Below, in pieces: positions 16,049-24,145 of a DNA stretch of 24,145 bases; position 1 is the stretch's first letter, and each line of letters starts with the position of its first letter. A program made the position numbers and the translations under genes. Origin of the DNA: CAKRJP01 sp963658085 (GTDB taxonomy: Bacteria > Bacillota > Clostridia > Lachnospirales > Lachnospiraceae); the NCBI GenBank assembly GCA_963658085.1, contig CAVKOU010000033.1, positions 1-24,145 on the forward strand, written 5' to 3'. The notes beneath the pieces were generated by a model. That model was not told the DNA's origin. It saw only the letters and a list, made by a program, of their open reading frames with translations, and made no database searches.

Positions 16049-16657
16049 TTATATTTCCTCGTATTTACGGAATACCTTGGTCAGTGGAAAAGAAATACAG
16101 TAAGCCAGAAAAGCGAATCCGAAAATTAACAAAAAAATCCGGAAGAACAAACTTACATAGGCTAGAGAAAATCCAATCAGGGTGATGAGCAGGATCATAA
16201 GGGTCTGTACAGGATTTGTCAGTGCAAGCAATAACGAATTTTTTATCGTTTGTTTCAGAGAGTTTTCAAATCTTGCACTCAGAGCAAATGCATATAAGAG
16301 TGAAAGAATATAAACCAGTGTACAGACTGCAATTATGATTAGAAATACACTGCCTATAGCGGTTTGCATTTGAGCCCAAAATACCAGGTTATAGAGAAGT
16401 ATTGCTCCTACTAGCGTATAGAAAAGGGACAGTAAAAAAGACTGTTTAAAATTTTCTTTCAGAGCATCGAAATAAGAATGAATGATATATCCTTGTTCGT
16501 TTCTCGCTTCACGTAGCGTGACGGTATACAATGCACTGATAGCGGGGCCGATGGTCACAACAGGAATACAGGCGATGAGAAAAAGAACGTTCAAGATCAC
16601 AAAATCAGAAAAAGTTCCAAGAAATTGAAAGACAGGGCTTTCGGTATTGAATTTCAT
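16049..16657 (-). CDS. yesL: YesL-like membrane protein (DUF624)
   Basis: 202 residues with four to five hydrophobic helices (about 20-45, 75-95, 100-130, 145-185). It has the family pattern of an early FLGTFSDFVILNVLFLIACIP segment, then a G-P-A-x-x-A-L-Y motif (TIGPAISALYTVTL) and a polar RNEQGYIIHSYFDALKENFKQ loop. YesL proteins accompany LplB/YtcP-type ABC importers and YesM/YesN regulators in Firmicutes (as in the Bacillus subtilis yes cluster), but their function is unknown; a role in transporter assembly or sensing is speculation. The SD AAGGAG lies 8 bases before the ATG. First gene of the leftward pair with GH94 and divergent from the ABC transporter operon (255 bases between starts). 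Confidence 0.88.
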   Translation of the reverse strand: MKFNTESPVFQFLGTFSDFVILNVLFLIACIPVVTIGPAISALYTVTLREARNEQGYIIHSYFDALKENFKQSFLLSLFYTLVGAILLYNLVFWAQMQTAIGSVFLIIIAVCTLVYILSLLYAFALSARFENSLKQTIKNSLLLALTNPVQTLMILLITLIGFSLAYVSLFFRIFLLIFGFAFLAYCISFPLTKVFRKYEEI

Positions 16658-16780
16658 AACACTTCTCCTTCCATAAAAATAGTTTTTTCTAATTCATGCT
16701 TATCTTATGGGGGAATCAGGCAAAAAACTACAGATAAAAATAGAGGTAAACTACCTAAAAAAATAGATTTCTTTCACCGA

Positions 16781-16808
16781 TATAGAAAAAAACATGATTT
16801 TTCCTATA
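16781..16808. repeat. 11-bp imperfect palindrome in the divergent yesL/ABC promoter region
   Basis: TATAGAAAAAA (16781-16791) and TTTTTCCTATA (16798-16808) are reverse complements with one mismatch, around a 6-base centre. Just upstream, AGGTA (16744-16748) and TACCT (16752-16756) form another short dyad. Both lie about 45-110 bases ahead of the likely ABC operon -10, a plausible distance for binding of the nearby YesN-type response regulator. The rest of this 255-base spacer shows no gene. Confidence 0.4.
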
Positions 16809-16850
16809 GTTAGCCTCTGATTTGGCCGGTATCTTCTAATATAGAGGGAA

Positions 16851-16859
16851 TGCTACAAT
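16851..16859 (+). promoter_or_regulatory. Candidate extended -10 promoter of the ABC transporter operon
   Basis: TGCTACAAT (16851-16859) is a TGN-extended -10 box about 54 bases before the first permease ATG. The -35 window (16831-16836, ATCTTC) is poor, consistent with activator-dependent transcription. Confidence 0.4.
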
Positions 16860-16912
16860 GAGCGGGAATTAAAGAGAGGTTGCAGCCAAATAAAAAAGAA
16901 GGAGAGAGTAGA

Positions 16913-17854
16913 ATGAAAAAGCAAGCGGTAAGCAAAACAAAACGAAGTGCGGCCAAAGCAGCGCAGAGCCGCAGATTGTTCTATTGCCTGGTGCCGTTTA
17001 TTATCTTATGTTTCCTGTTTTCATATTTTCCACTTCATGGATGGATTTATGCCTTTTATGATTACAAACCGCCCCTTGGCCTGTCTCAGTGCGACTTTGT
17101 AGGATTGAAATGGTTTAAGACATTGTTTGCAAATAAGACACAGGTTACACAGATGATTCAGGTAATGAAAAATACATTTGCCATGAGTTTACTGGGGATT
17201 GCTACATCCATCCTGCCGGCAGCATTTGCTATTTTTCTAAACGAGATTAAATGCAAATGGTTCAAGAATGTGGTACAAACCTTGACGACCCTGCCAAATT
17301 TCATCAGCTGGGTTCTGGTTTATTCCGTAGCCTTCAGTTTGTTTACAGACAGCGGTATGGTAAATACCATTTTGCAGAATATGGGGTTCATTACAACGCC
17401 TATTAAATTTTTGGACAGTGATGCCCATACCTATTTGTGGATGGTGTTATGGAGTATATGGAAAGGTCTGGGATGGGGAGCAATCATGTATCTGGCAGCG
17501 ATCGCCGGAATCGATCAAGAGCTTTATGAGGCGGCCAAGGTGGACGGTGCAAACCGTTTCCAGGTGATCAAAAATATTACAATCCCGGCACTTGCGCCTA
17601 CATTCTTTGTACTGTTAATGATGTCTGTGGCAAACTTCCTAAACAATGGTATGGATCAGTATTATGTATTCCAGAACGCATTTAACAAGACCCACATTCA
17701 GGTGCTGGATCTGTATGTTTATAACATTGGTATGACGGGAAGTAGTCTATCCTTAGCAACGGCTATCAGTATGTTAAAGAGTGTTGTCAGTGTAACATTA
17801 TTAGTGATCGTGAACTTCGTATCAAAGAAAACCCGTGGAGAGTCTATTATTTAA
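16913..17854 (+). CDS. CUT1-type sugar ABC permease (LplB/YesP-like)
   Basis: I chose the ATG at 16913 because GAAGGAGAG (16899-16907) precedes it; an upstream in-frame TTG at 16880 has no such support. The result is 313 residues. A basic cytoplasmic N-terminus (KKQAVSKTKRSAAKAAQ) precedes six membrane helices, the first at about 23-42 (YCLVPFIILCFLFSYFPL). The cytoplasmic EAA loop that docks the ATPase reads EAAKVDGANRFQVIKNITIP. The protein belongs to the LplB-type permeases that import oligosaccharides together with a large lipoprotein binding partner. First gene of the three-gene operon, 16 bases before the second permease. No ATPase gene is present; a shared MsmK/MsmX-type ATPase elsewhere is expected. 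Confidence 0.92.
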   Translation: MKKQAVSKTKRSAAKAAQSRRLFYCLVPFIILCFLFSYFPLHGWIYAFYDYKPPLGLSQCDFVGLKWFKTLFANKTQVTQMIQVMKNTFAMSLLGIATSILPAAFAIFLNEIKCKWFKNVVQTLTTLPNFISWVLVYSVAFSLFTDSGMVNTILQNMGFITTPIKFLDSDAHTYLWMVLWSIWKGLGWGAIMYLAAIAGIDQELYEAAKVDGANRFQVIKNITIPALAPTFFVLLMMSVANFLNNGMDQYYVFQNAFNKTHIQVLDLYVYNIGMTGSSLSLATAISMLKSVVSVTLLVIVNFVSKKTRGESII

Positions 17855-17870
17855 GAAAGGAGGAGAAGAA

Positions 17871-18788
17871 GTGGAAACCGTCGTAAAAAAGAAACATAAA
17901 AAGATGAAAAGCGGGGATGTGGCATTCAGTATTATTAATTATCTGGTGTTTATCCTTATTACACTGATCTGTGCATATCCTTTTTATTATATGATCATCA
18001 ACACTATCAGTAACAACGAATTAAGTGCAAACGGTGTCATCAATTTCCTCCCACAGGGAATTCATCTTGGGAACTATATCCAGGTATTATCCTTAGATGG
18101 GCTGCCAAGAGCTGCGATTATTTCGCTGGCCAGAACCGTGATCGGTACAGTTTGTGCTGTATTGGCTTCTGCCTTTTTAGGATTCCTCTTTACCCAGGAA
18201 GAACTTTGGCACAGAAAATTTTGGTATCGCTTTTTTGTGATCACGATGTACTTCAATGCAGGTATGATTCCTATGTTTATTACCATGCGAACCCTGCATC
18301 TGACAAATACGTTTTGGGTATATATTCTGCCAGCCATCGTACAGCCCTTCAGTATCATTATGGTGAAGACCTATATTGAATCTATGCCGAAATCCCTTCA
18401 GGAAGCGGCACAGATTGATGGAGCCGGAATTCTTACGATTTTCTGGAAGATCATTCTTCCGACAGCAAAACCCATCCTTGCCACGGTGGCAATCTGGGCA
18501 GCTGTTGCACAGTGGAACTCTTTCCAGGATACTTTGCTCTATATTACGGATCAGAAGCTTTATTCCTTACAGTATCTGTTGTACACTTATATCAATCAGG
18601 CAAGTTCTCTTGCAGCCATGGTCCGCAACAGTGGAACAGTATCTGCAGCCATGCTTGCATCACAGCAGACACCGACTTCGATCCGAATGACAGTTTCTGT
18701 CATCGTTGTGTTACCGATTTTGTTTGTATATCCGATTTTCCAGAGATTCTTTGTATCTGGTATTATGATCGGATCTGTGAAAGGTTAG
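17871..18788 (+). CDS. CUT1-type sugar ABC permease (YtcP/YesQ-like), GTG start
   Basis: I place the start at GTG 17871, which stands 7 bases after a full AAAGGAGG (17856-17863). An earlier in-frame GTG at 17835 overlaps the upstream gene and lacks an SD. The protein is then 305 residues: a very basic N-terminus (VKKKHKKMKSGD), six membrane helices and the EAA loop EAAQIDGAGILTIFWKIILP. It ends in the family's short VSGIMIGSVKG tail. It pairs with the preceding permease as the heterodimeric channel and is followed after 12 bases by the solute-binding protein. The YtcP relatedness is by overall pattern. Confidence 0.92.
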   Translation: METVVKKKHKKMKSGDVAFSIINYLVFILITLICAYPFYYMIINTISNNELSANGVINFLPQGIHLGNYIQVLSLDGLPRAAIISLARTVIGTVCAVLASAFLGFLFTQEELWHRKFWYRFFVITMYFNAGMIPMFITMRTLHLTNTFWVYILPAIVQPFSIIMVKTYIESMPKSLQEAAQIDGAGILTIFWKIILPTAKPILATVAIWAAVAQWNSFQDTLLYITDQKLYSLQYLLYTYINQASSLAAMVRNSGTVSAAMLASQQTPTSIRMTVSVIVVLPILFVYPIFQRFFVSGIMIGSVKG

Positions 18789-18800
18789 GGAGAAAATATT

Positions 18801-20570
18801 ATGAAGAAGAAAGTAATAGGTATTTTGCTTTGTACTGTCCTTGCTGCATCGACGATTCTGACCGGGTGTGGTGGAAGTGACAGTAACAGTGATTCTGCAA
18901 ATTCAGATGATCTTTTGACAATCGATGTATATGACGATCAGGCAAACTATCAGGGAATCCAGTCCGGATGGTTTGGTAAGATTGTTAAAGACAAATTTAA
19001 TATTGAATTAAACATCATCGCACCAAACGTAGCCGGTGGCGGAGATACCCTGTTCCAGACAAGATCTGCGGCAGGAAATCTGGGAGATATTATCATTTCC
19101 AATACAGAAAACGGACGTTTGAAAGATATGGTAAAAGCCGGACTTTTGATGGATATGACAGATCTGTTAAAAGATACGGATGTGATGAAAAATTATAGTG
19201 CTGCTATCGAAAAAGCAAATGAAGATGCCGGACAGGATGGCGTGTGGGCTATTCCAAGTGAGATCTCCAGTCAGTCTCCGGAGGTTTCTGCTGACGGTAT
19301 TGAACCGCTGGTTGCTCCTTACATGAGATGGGATGCCTATGAGGCCATCGGATGCCCGGAAATCAAAACCTTAGAGGACTGGATTCCTGTCATGAAACAA
19401 CTTCAGGAGCAGATTCCGGAAAGTGATTCCGGAAAAAAGACCTATGCTATGTCTCTTTTTAAAGACTGGGATGGAAACTCTATGGTAGCAGCAAAGAATA
19501 TCTGCTCTCTTTATGGATACAATGACACCGGTACAGGTTTTGTTCTTACAAAGGCAGATGGAAGTGATTTTCAGGATATTACAGACAGTGATGGAATTTA
19601 TGTAAGAGCTCTGAAATTCTTATTTGAGGCAAATCAGGAGGGCTTGATTGATCCTGAGTCCACAACGCAGAGCTATGATATCCTTTCTGATAAATATCGT
19701 GATGGACAGATCCTTACCTCCCTTTGGTCTTACCAGGGACCATCCTACTATAATACAACGGAGCACAAAGAAGCCGGAACAGGTTTCATGCCGGGATTCA
19801 TCGAAGATTCTGCTCCATATACCGCAGGATGCTATTCGGAAGGTAATGCAAGGGTCGTGATCGCTATTGGCAGCCAGGCAAAGGAGCCGGAGCGAATCGC
19901 TGAATTTATCGACTGGCTATACTCACCGGAAGGTGTAGAATGTGCAGGACAGGCCAATGGTGCGGCAGGCCCGGAAGGACTTACCTGGGAAATGGATGGG
20001 GATACTCCGGTTCTTACTGAATTTGGTGAAAAAGCCCTTCCAAGTAACGATGTGACTGTGTCTGATGAATGGGGTGGAGGTTCATGGAAGGATGGTGTAT
20101 CTGCCCTGAATTTTAAGACCGTAACACTGGTTGATACAGATCCAAACACCAATGAGCCATATATGGAAACCATGTGGTCTTCCGTTCTTGCAAAAAACAA
20201 TACAGCTCTGGATACAAGCTGGCAGGAATGGGCAGATGGAGCGCAGACTACTATTGAGTATTTGGAAAATAAGAATGCCCTTTCTGTGGCAGCAGGTACC
20301 TCTTATACACAGCCGGAAGAATCTTCAGATATTACAACACTGAGAAATCAGTGTAAGACAACCATCGTAGATAGCTCTTGGCAGATGGTATTTGCATCCG
20401 ATGAGGCTGAATTTAATTCAATCCTTAAAAACATGCAGGACACGGTCAAAGGACTTGGTTATGAACAGGTTCTGGCAGTTGATATGCAGAATGCAAAGGA
20501 TCAGGCAGCATCAAGAGAGCAGGCAATTAAAGACTATAATAGTTCAAACTCTGATACTGCAAATGAATAA
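18801..20570 (+). CDS. Oligosaccharide-binding lipoprotein of the ABC importer (LipO/YesO-like)
   Basis: 589 residues, longer than typical family 1 binding proteins (about 430-450) and like the large binding proteins that accompany LplB/YtcP permeases. The lipoprotein signal has a lipobox LTGC (Cys23) followed by a Ser/Asp/Asn linker (24-36). The mature protein begins DLLTIDVYDDQANYQGI. Aromatic residues of the kind that stack on sugars are frequent (for example SLWSYQGPSYYN, GGGSWKDG). The gene is translated from an ATG at 18801 after AGGGAG. It captures the substrate outside the membrane and delivers it to the two permeases. Xyloglucan-derived oligosaccharides are proposed only because of the neighbouring enzymes. 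The following terminator ends the operon. Confidence 0.93.
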   Translation: MKKKVIGILLCTVLAASTILTGCGGSDSNSDSANSDDLLTIDVYDDQANYQGIQSGWFGKIVKDKFNIELNIIAPNVAGGGDTLFQTRSAAGNLGDIIISNTENGRLKDMVKAGLLMDMTDLLKDTDVMKNYSAAIEKANEDAGQDGVWAIPSEISSQSPEVSADGIEPLVAPYMRWDAYEAIGCPEIKTLEDWIPVMKQLQEQIPESDSGKKTYAMSLFKDWDGNSMVAAKNICSLYGYNDTGTGFVLTKADGSDFQDITDSDGIYVRALKFLFEANQEGLIDPESTTQSYDILSDKYRDGQILTSLWSYQGPSYYNTTEHKEAGTGFMPGFIEDSAPYTAGCYSEGNARVVIAIGSQAKEPERIAEFIDWLYSPEGVECAGQANGAAGPEGLTWEMDGDTPVLTEFGEKALPSNDVTVSDEWGGGSWKDGVSALNFKTVTLVDTDPNTNEPYMETMWSSVLAKNNTALDTSWQEWADGAQTTIEYLENKNALSVAAGTSYTQPEESSDITTLRNQCKTTIVDSSWQMVFASDEAEFNSILKNMQDTVKGLGYEQVLAVDMQNAKDQAASREQAIKDYNSSNSDTANE

Positions 20571-20602
20571 CAAACAAATAATAAGCAAATAAATAATCAT
20601 AA

Positions 20603-20637
20603 AAAAATGACTGGGGAATTATTCCTCAGTCATTTTT
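20603..20637. terminator. Bidirectional terminator between the ABC operon and the response regulator
   Basis: The arms 20603-20618 and 20622-20637 pair over 16 bp with one G-U pair around a three-base loop. A-runs on one side and T-runs on the other serve both directions. The loop TTA at 20619-20621 is the complement of the response regulator's stop codon, so the hairpin is built into the last codons of that gene. Confidence 0.85.
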
Positions 20638-22157
20638 CGATATTCCGTAGGACTCATGCCGGTATATTTATTAAATTTCTTATGAAAATAATCAACGTTG
20701 GCATAGCCAACTTTCTGTGCGATTTCATAGACTTTGTAGTCGTGCTCCTTAAGGAGCCTTTTGGAATTTTCAATCCGAACCTCATCTACATAGGCGTTAA
20801 AATTTTTTCCGGTAGTTTTTGTAAAAACCTTCCCAAGGTAGGAACTGTTGTAGCCAAAAAGTTCTGCAATAGAACCAAGCTTTAAGTTTTTCTGATAATT
20901 GTGATGAATGTAATTTAAAATTCCATCCATGACACTTTCTCTACTTGGAGAATCCATGGCGTTCATATACATTTCAAACTGTACCGTGAAAAATTGCAAA
21001 ATTTCATAGAGATAATATTGCTCTTCGATGGTGCTGATGATGGCGGCATTGTTGGGAATAGGAAGCTCCGTAAGGCCGTAGGTATGGGTGACGATGGACT
21101 TGACCTGGATCATGATATCAGCAAGATAATGCTTCAGAACCGGTACGTCCATATCCGTAAAATACAGATCCTTTTTTAACTCATCCAAAATTTCCATCAG
21201 CATGTGAAGATTCCCGGACTGAATGTAATTGGCAATACGTTCCGAATAGGTATCACATAATGCGGCAGCTTGTCTATTGGTTTCGCTGCTTTCGGGAAGC
21301 TTGGAGAAACCAAGTACATGCTGGTTGGGACTGCAGAAAAATCTACGTTTCATCAGCTCCGAAGCATCCTGAAAGGATGCATAAATCTGATCCACGGTAT
21401 AGACCGGATGGCCATAGGTAAGAAAGAGAGCATCTAAGGGAGAGCCTTTCTGGGGTTGGCTGATATAACGATCCAAAAATTCCTGAAAACGATTTAGAGC
21501 AAAACGTCCTTTTAACAAAATAACATTCATATCATCCAATCGAATATCATCCAGAGAATTGTGATTTTTGTTCACAAGACGCAGAATCTCCGCAAAATTC
21601 CAAGTAGTCTGAAAAGATTCCTGATTATAATTCGTGTAGATGATAACCTGATAAACAGAAGCCTCCAGATCCATATCGTGATAGTCAAGATATGCATAAT
21701 CTGCTTTGTTTTGAAGAATATCCTGCAGAATCAAATCTCTGGCTTTGGAGCGATATTCCACCAGTTTCTTTTGGGCAGACTGTTCCTCAGTGAGAGATTT
21801 TTTGGCCTCCAGTACGGCCTTTTCCAGTTCATCTTCGTCAATGGGTTTGGTGAGGTAATAGGTTACCCCATATTTGATGGCCTCCTGGGCATAGGAAAAA
21901 TCAGAGTATCCGCTGAGGATGATAAATTTCCCCTGAAATCCCTGTTCCTTTGCCTGCTTTATGACATCCAGTCCGGACAGCTTCGGCATGCGAATGTCCA
22001 TAAGTACCACATCCGGACGTGAGATTAGGATCTGTTCCAAGGTATCAGCACCGTTTTTTCCCTCCCCACAGATATAAAATCCAAGATCAGACCAGTCCAA
22101 AATATAACGCAGTCCTTCTCTGACATCTATTTCATCATCTGCTATAAATAATTTCAT
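20619..22157 (-). CDS. YesN-like response regulator with AraC-type DNA-binding domain
   Basis: 512 residues. The receiver domain (1-120) has the acidic pair D7-D8, the phosphoacceptor Asp54 in VVLMDIRMP, Ser82 and the conserved Lys104 in LTKP. A variable middle region (about 130-400) follows. The C-terminal AraC-type double helix-turn-helix (about 410-512) reads LGSIAELFGYNSSYLGKVF, then VYEIAQKVGYANVDYFHKKF and the closing YTGMSPTEYRK. Its ATG follows the kinase stop by 3 bases, with AAAGGAGT inside the kinase's last codons, so the two are coupled. It probably activates the convergent ABC transporter operon and possibly yesL-GH94 (inference from position and from the known behaviour of YesM/YesN pairs). 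Confidence 0.93.
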   Translation of the reverse strand: MKLFIADDEIDVREGLRYILDWSDLGFYICGEGKNGADTLEQILISRPDVVLMDIRMPKLSGLDVIKQAKEQGFQGKFIILSGYSDFSYAQEAIKYGVTYYLTKPIDEDELEKAVLEAKKSLTEEQSAQKKLVEYRSKARDLILQDILQNKADYAYLDYHDMDLEASVYQVIIYTNYNQESFQTTWNFAEILRLVNKNHNSLDDIRLDDMNVILLKGRFALNRFQEFLDRYISQPQKGSPLDALFLTYGHPVYTVDQIYASFQDASELMKRRFFCSPNQHVLGFSKLPESSETNRQAAALCDTYSERIANYIQSGNLHMLMEILDELKKDLYFTDMDVPVLKHYLADIMIQVKSIVTHTYGLTELPIPNNAAIISTIEEQYYLYEILQFFTVQFEMYMNAMDSPSRESVMDGILNYIHHNYQKNLKLGSIAELFGYNSSYLGKVFTKTTGKNFNAYVDEVRIENSKRLLKEHDYKVYEIAQKVGYANVDYFHKKFNKYTGMSPTEYRKMTEE

Positions 22158-22160
22158 TTG

Positions 22161-23954
22161 TCAGGACTCCTTTCTATATTTTTGAGGTGGGATCACCATA
22201 ATAATAAGGGTACCCCAGTCCTTTTTACTTTTGATTGTAAGCCCATAACGGTCGCCATAGCACAGTTTGATACGCTGATTAATATTATATAAACCGATGC
22301 TTTTAGAGGACTCTTTGGGGTGATGATAAATATTTTCTTTCATATGCTCGATTTCATCCTGCGTCATACCACAACCGTTATCAAATACCTCGATGCAAAG
22401 TTCCTCCTGATGCGAGGAAATATGAATAATGATTTTACCATTTTCTTCGACTTCTTCCAATCCGTGAAGAACGGCATTTTCTACGATTGGCTGAAGGAGA
22501 AGTGGCATGATCTGAAGCTTAGAAAGATCCAAATTGGGGGCTACCTTCAGAGTATAATTAACCCGGTCGTGAAATCGTAATTTCTGTATCGCCAGATAGG
22601 TGCTAATGTAATCCAGTTCCTTGTCCAGGGTGGTGAAGGAAGTGGTGGTATTACTTAATACATAGCGCATGGATTTTCCCAGCAGTTTAACTGCATTTGC
22701 GACCTCCCGGTTGCCGGCCTTCAGAGCTCGCATGCGGATAGTCTCCAGCGTATTATACAAAAAATGTGGATTGATCTGGCTGGAGAGCATCTTAAATTCC
22801 ATCTCTTGTTGTTTGTTGGCAAGCTCTTGGCTGCGCAGTTCTGACTGGTAGGCAGAGGCTTCCATATTGCGGATATCCTGTACCATGCCACTTAGGTCCT
22901 TAAAGGCTTCTGAAATTTCGTCTGTTCCGGAAAATGAATCCGTTATTTCATAATTTCCAAGACTCACATCATGCATGGTTTCACGAAGCGTAATAACCCG
23001 ACGACTGAAATACCTGGAGTAGATCAGCACAAATGCACTGGTAGGAATCAGAATCAATAGAATCAATGCAATGTGAATGAGACTGATTCGATTCATATAC
23101 GGATAGGCACTGTAATCCAGGGAAGCAATGTAAAAAATATCTTCGGAGTAGCTGGTAGACAGCGCACTGATACAGCCAATCACTGTCTCATCTTCCAGTT
23201 CTAGGCTTCCAAGATAATATCCGGAAGGTCCCGGTTCATAAGCTTCCGGTAATGTTTCAATGGTTTGAGAAGCGCTTTGGTAAAACTGGGAATCTTCATT
23301 TAGCCATATTACGGTTTTCAGAGAGCTATTTTCAATACGGTTTTTAATATGGTTGTTGCTGATGGCAACATTTAGGATAGCAAAGCTATTTTTTTGTGGA
23401 AGAAAAATCCTGCAGTGAAGCGTCAAAAGAGGAGTCGTTCTGCCGAAACGATCTGTTTGGGATTCCACACTCCAAAAGGGAGTGGCGCTTTCTGTGGCTT
23501 GGATATACCAGGATTCCTGTTGCACATTCTCGGTAATGGGTTGAATATATTCCGTTGCAGGGATGGAAGTGTTGTAGGTATATGCGGTAATCTCTTGGAT
23601 CGCAGCATCCTCAGACAACGCATAGCGAAAACCGCTATAAGCATCCGCTGCAAGTTGTCCCTCATTACTGCTTGCAAAATCAGTGCTAAGAAGCGAGATT
23701 AGTTCCTTGTCATCTGCAAGCTGCCTTGATGTGTTATAAACATTGGAAGTTAAATCTAAAAGCAGAGATTTGACCCGAAGATTATCCGAGTGAGCTTGCT
23801 CTCTATAGTGGTCTGCAAGGAGCGTTCTTGAGTTATAAAGAAGATAATTTCCTAACAGCAATACCGGAATAAAGATTGCAAGGAAAAATATAATATGAAG
23901 CTGATGCTGTACCTTGATCCGGTTAAAAATGCCGGGAGATTTTTTGTGATCCAT
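22161..23954 (-). CDS. YesM-like sensor histidine kinase
   Basis: 597 residues. One membrane helix near the N-terminus (about 19-40) and a second at about 291-312 flank an extracellular sensor of about 250 residues, probably of the dCache type. A HAMP segment (313-366) and a coiled-coil helix lead to the kinase of the LytS/YesM family, with phosphoacceptor His397 in SSQINPHFLYNTLE. The ATPase part has N493 in PIVENAVLHGLE, the DNGCGM loop (525-530) and GLYNINQR (about 554-561). It is the first gene of the kinase-regulator pair. It likely senses an extracellular sugar directly, or the state of the nearby lipoprotein/importer. The ribosome binding site is weak (AGGCGG). The ligand is unknown. 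Confidence 0.93.
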   Translation of the reverse strand: MDHKKSPGIFNRIKVQHQLHIIFFLAIFIPVLLLGNYLLYNSRTLLADHYREQAHSDNLRVKSLLLDLTSNVYNTSRQLADDKELISLLSTDFASSNEGQLAADAYSGFRYALSEDAAIQEITAYTYNTSIPATEYIQPITENVQQESWYIQATESATPFWSVESQTDRFGRTTPLLTLHCRIFLPQKNSFAILNVAISNNHIKNRIENSSLKTVIWLNEDSQFYQSASQTIETLPEAYEPGPSGYYLGSLELEDETVIGCISALSTSYSEDIFYIASLDYSAYPYMNRISLIHIALILLILIPTSAFVLIYSRYFSRRVITLRETMHDVSLGNYEITDSFSGTDEISEAFKDLSGMVQDIRNMEASAYQSELRSQELANKQQEMEFKMLSSQINPHFLYNTLETIRMRALKAGNREVANAVKLLGKSMRYVLSNTTTSFTTLDKELDYISTYLAIQKLRFHDRVNYTLKVAPNLDLSKLQIMPLLLQPIVENAVLHGLEEVEENGKIIIHISSHQEELCIEVFDNGCGMTQDEIEHMKENIYHHPKESSKSIGLYNINQRIKLCYGDRYGLTIKSKKDWGTLIIMVIPPQKYRKES

Positions 23955-24145
23955 AAATAAAACCGCCTGAAAATTTTTATTTATTGTCTGGTGAATTCAA
24001 GATCCTTCACCGGGGGATGAGAAGACTCATAGGAGTGAAAGACTTTGAAGACTTATAGCATCATTATATAATTTTGATGCAAGAAAGAAAAGTACGAACA
24101 GGATTCATTGGGTTACCACTTTTCGAAATGTGGAAGATGGGATAA
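23955..24145. other. Upstream region of the kinase-regulator pair
   Basis: No gene was found in these last 191 bases on either strand. The complement of 24063-24068 is TATAAT, a possible -10 for the leftward kinase gene with a leader of about 100 bases; a matching -35 is not evident. GGTGAA (23991-23996) and TTCACC (24006-24011) form a 6-bp dyad with a 9-base gap between the box and the gene. Both are weak signals. Confidence 0.3.

Noticed and set aside
15730..16185. Plus-strand open frame of 151 codons over the GH94 start and YesL end
   Set aside because: Overlaps two well-supported minus-strand genes; no SD and no recognisable features.
21561..22022. Plus-strand open frame of 153 codons inside the response regulator gene
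   Set aside because: Antisense to the receiver domain and its linker; hydrophobic-rich composition is typical of shadow frames.
1..24145. CRISPR arrays, tRNA or rRNA genes, insertion sequences, phage genes
   Set aside because: I looked for regularly spaced repeats, tRNA-like cloverleaf ends and transposase or integrase motifs and saw none.

Overview
The window looks like chromosomal DNA of a low- to mid-GC Firmicute of the class Clostridia, most likely a Lachnospiraceae-type gut or plant-fibre anaerobe. The reasons are strong AAGGAGG-type ribosome binding sites, AT-rich spacers, hairpin/U-run terminators, YesM/YesN-type sensing, and close recognisable similarity of the cellobiose phosphorylase and alpha-xylosidase to clostridial and YicI-type enzymes. 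Species cannot be named from the sequence alone.

Layout. (1) 1-38: the first codons of a leftward gene running off the window. (2) 258-3631: a rightward three-gene unit: a DAACS-family amino-acid/dicarboxylate symporter, a small one-helix membrane protein whose only cysteine is its last residue, and a large lipoprotein made of two diverged thioredoxin-like halves. It ends in a strong terminator. (3) 3756-5834: a solitary AAA-ATPase/PD-(D/E)XK protein with an extra N-terminal domain, driven by a near-consensus promoter whose spacer lies inside a perfect 21-bp palindrome. (4) 5904-13482: an AraC regulator divergent from GH42 beta-galactosidase, GH31 alpha-xylosidase and GH3 beta-glucosidase. 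(5) 13561-16657 leftward: a YesL-like membrane protein followed by GH94 cellobiose phosphorylase. (6) 16913-20570 rightward: two CUT1/LplB-YtcP-type sugar permeases and a solute-binding lipoprotein. (7) 20619-23954 leftward: a YesM-like histidine kinase followed by a YesN-like AraC-type response regulator.

Regions 4-7 read as one carbohydrate utilisation locus. The enzyme set (beta-galactosidase, alpha-xylosidase, beta-glucosidase, cellobiose phosphorylase, all without export signals) fits intracellular stepwise trimming of imported xyloglucan oligosaccharides: galactose off, xylose off, glucose off, then the remaining cellobiose phosphorolysed to glucose 1-phosphate plus glucose. It parallels the cytoplasmic xyloglucan-dextrin pathway known in Ruminiclostridium cellulolyticum. 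The substrate is an inference. No endo-xyloglucanase and no transporter ATPase lie in the window, so the cell would rely on genes elsewhere or on oligosaccharides released by other organisms.

The least explained parts are the symporter/terminal-Cys protein/tandem thioredoxin-like lipoprotein unit, the palindrome at the promoter of the AAA-nuclease gene, and a perfect 13-bp inverted repeat in front of the alpha-xylosidase gene that contains both a TATAAT box and the ribosome binding site.
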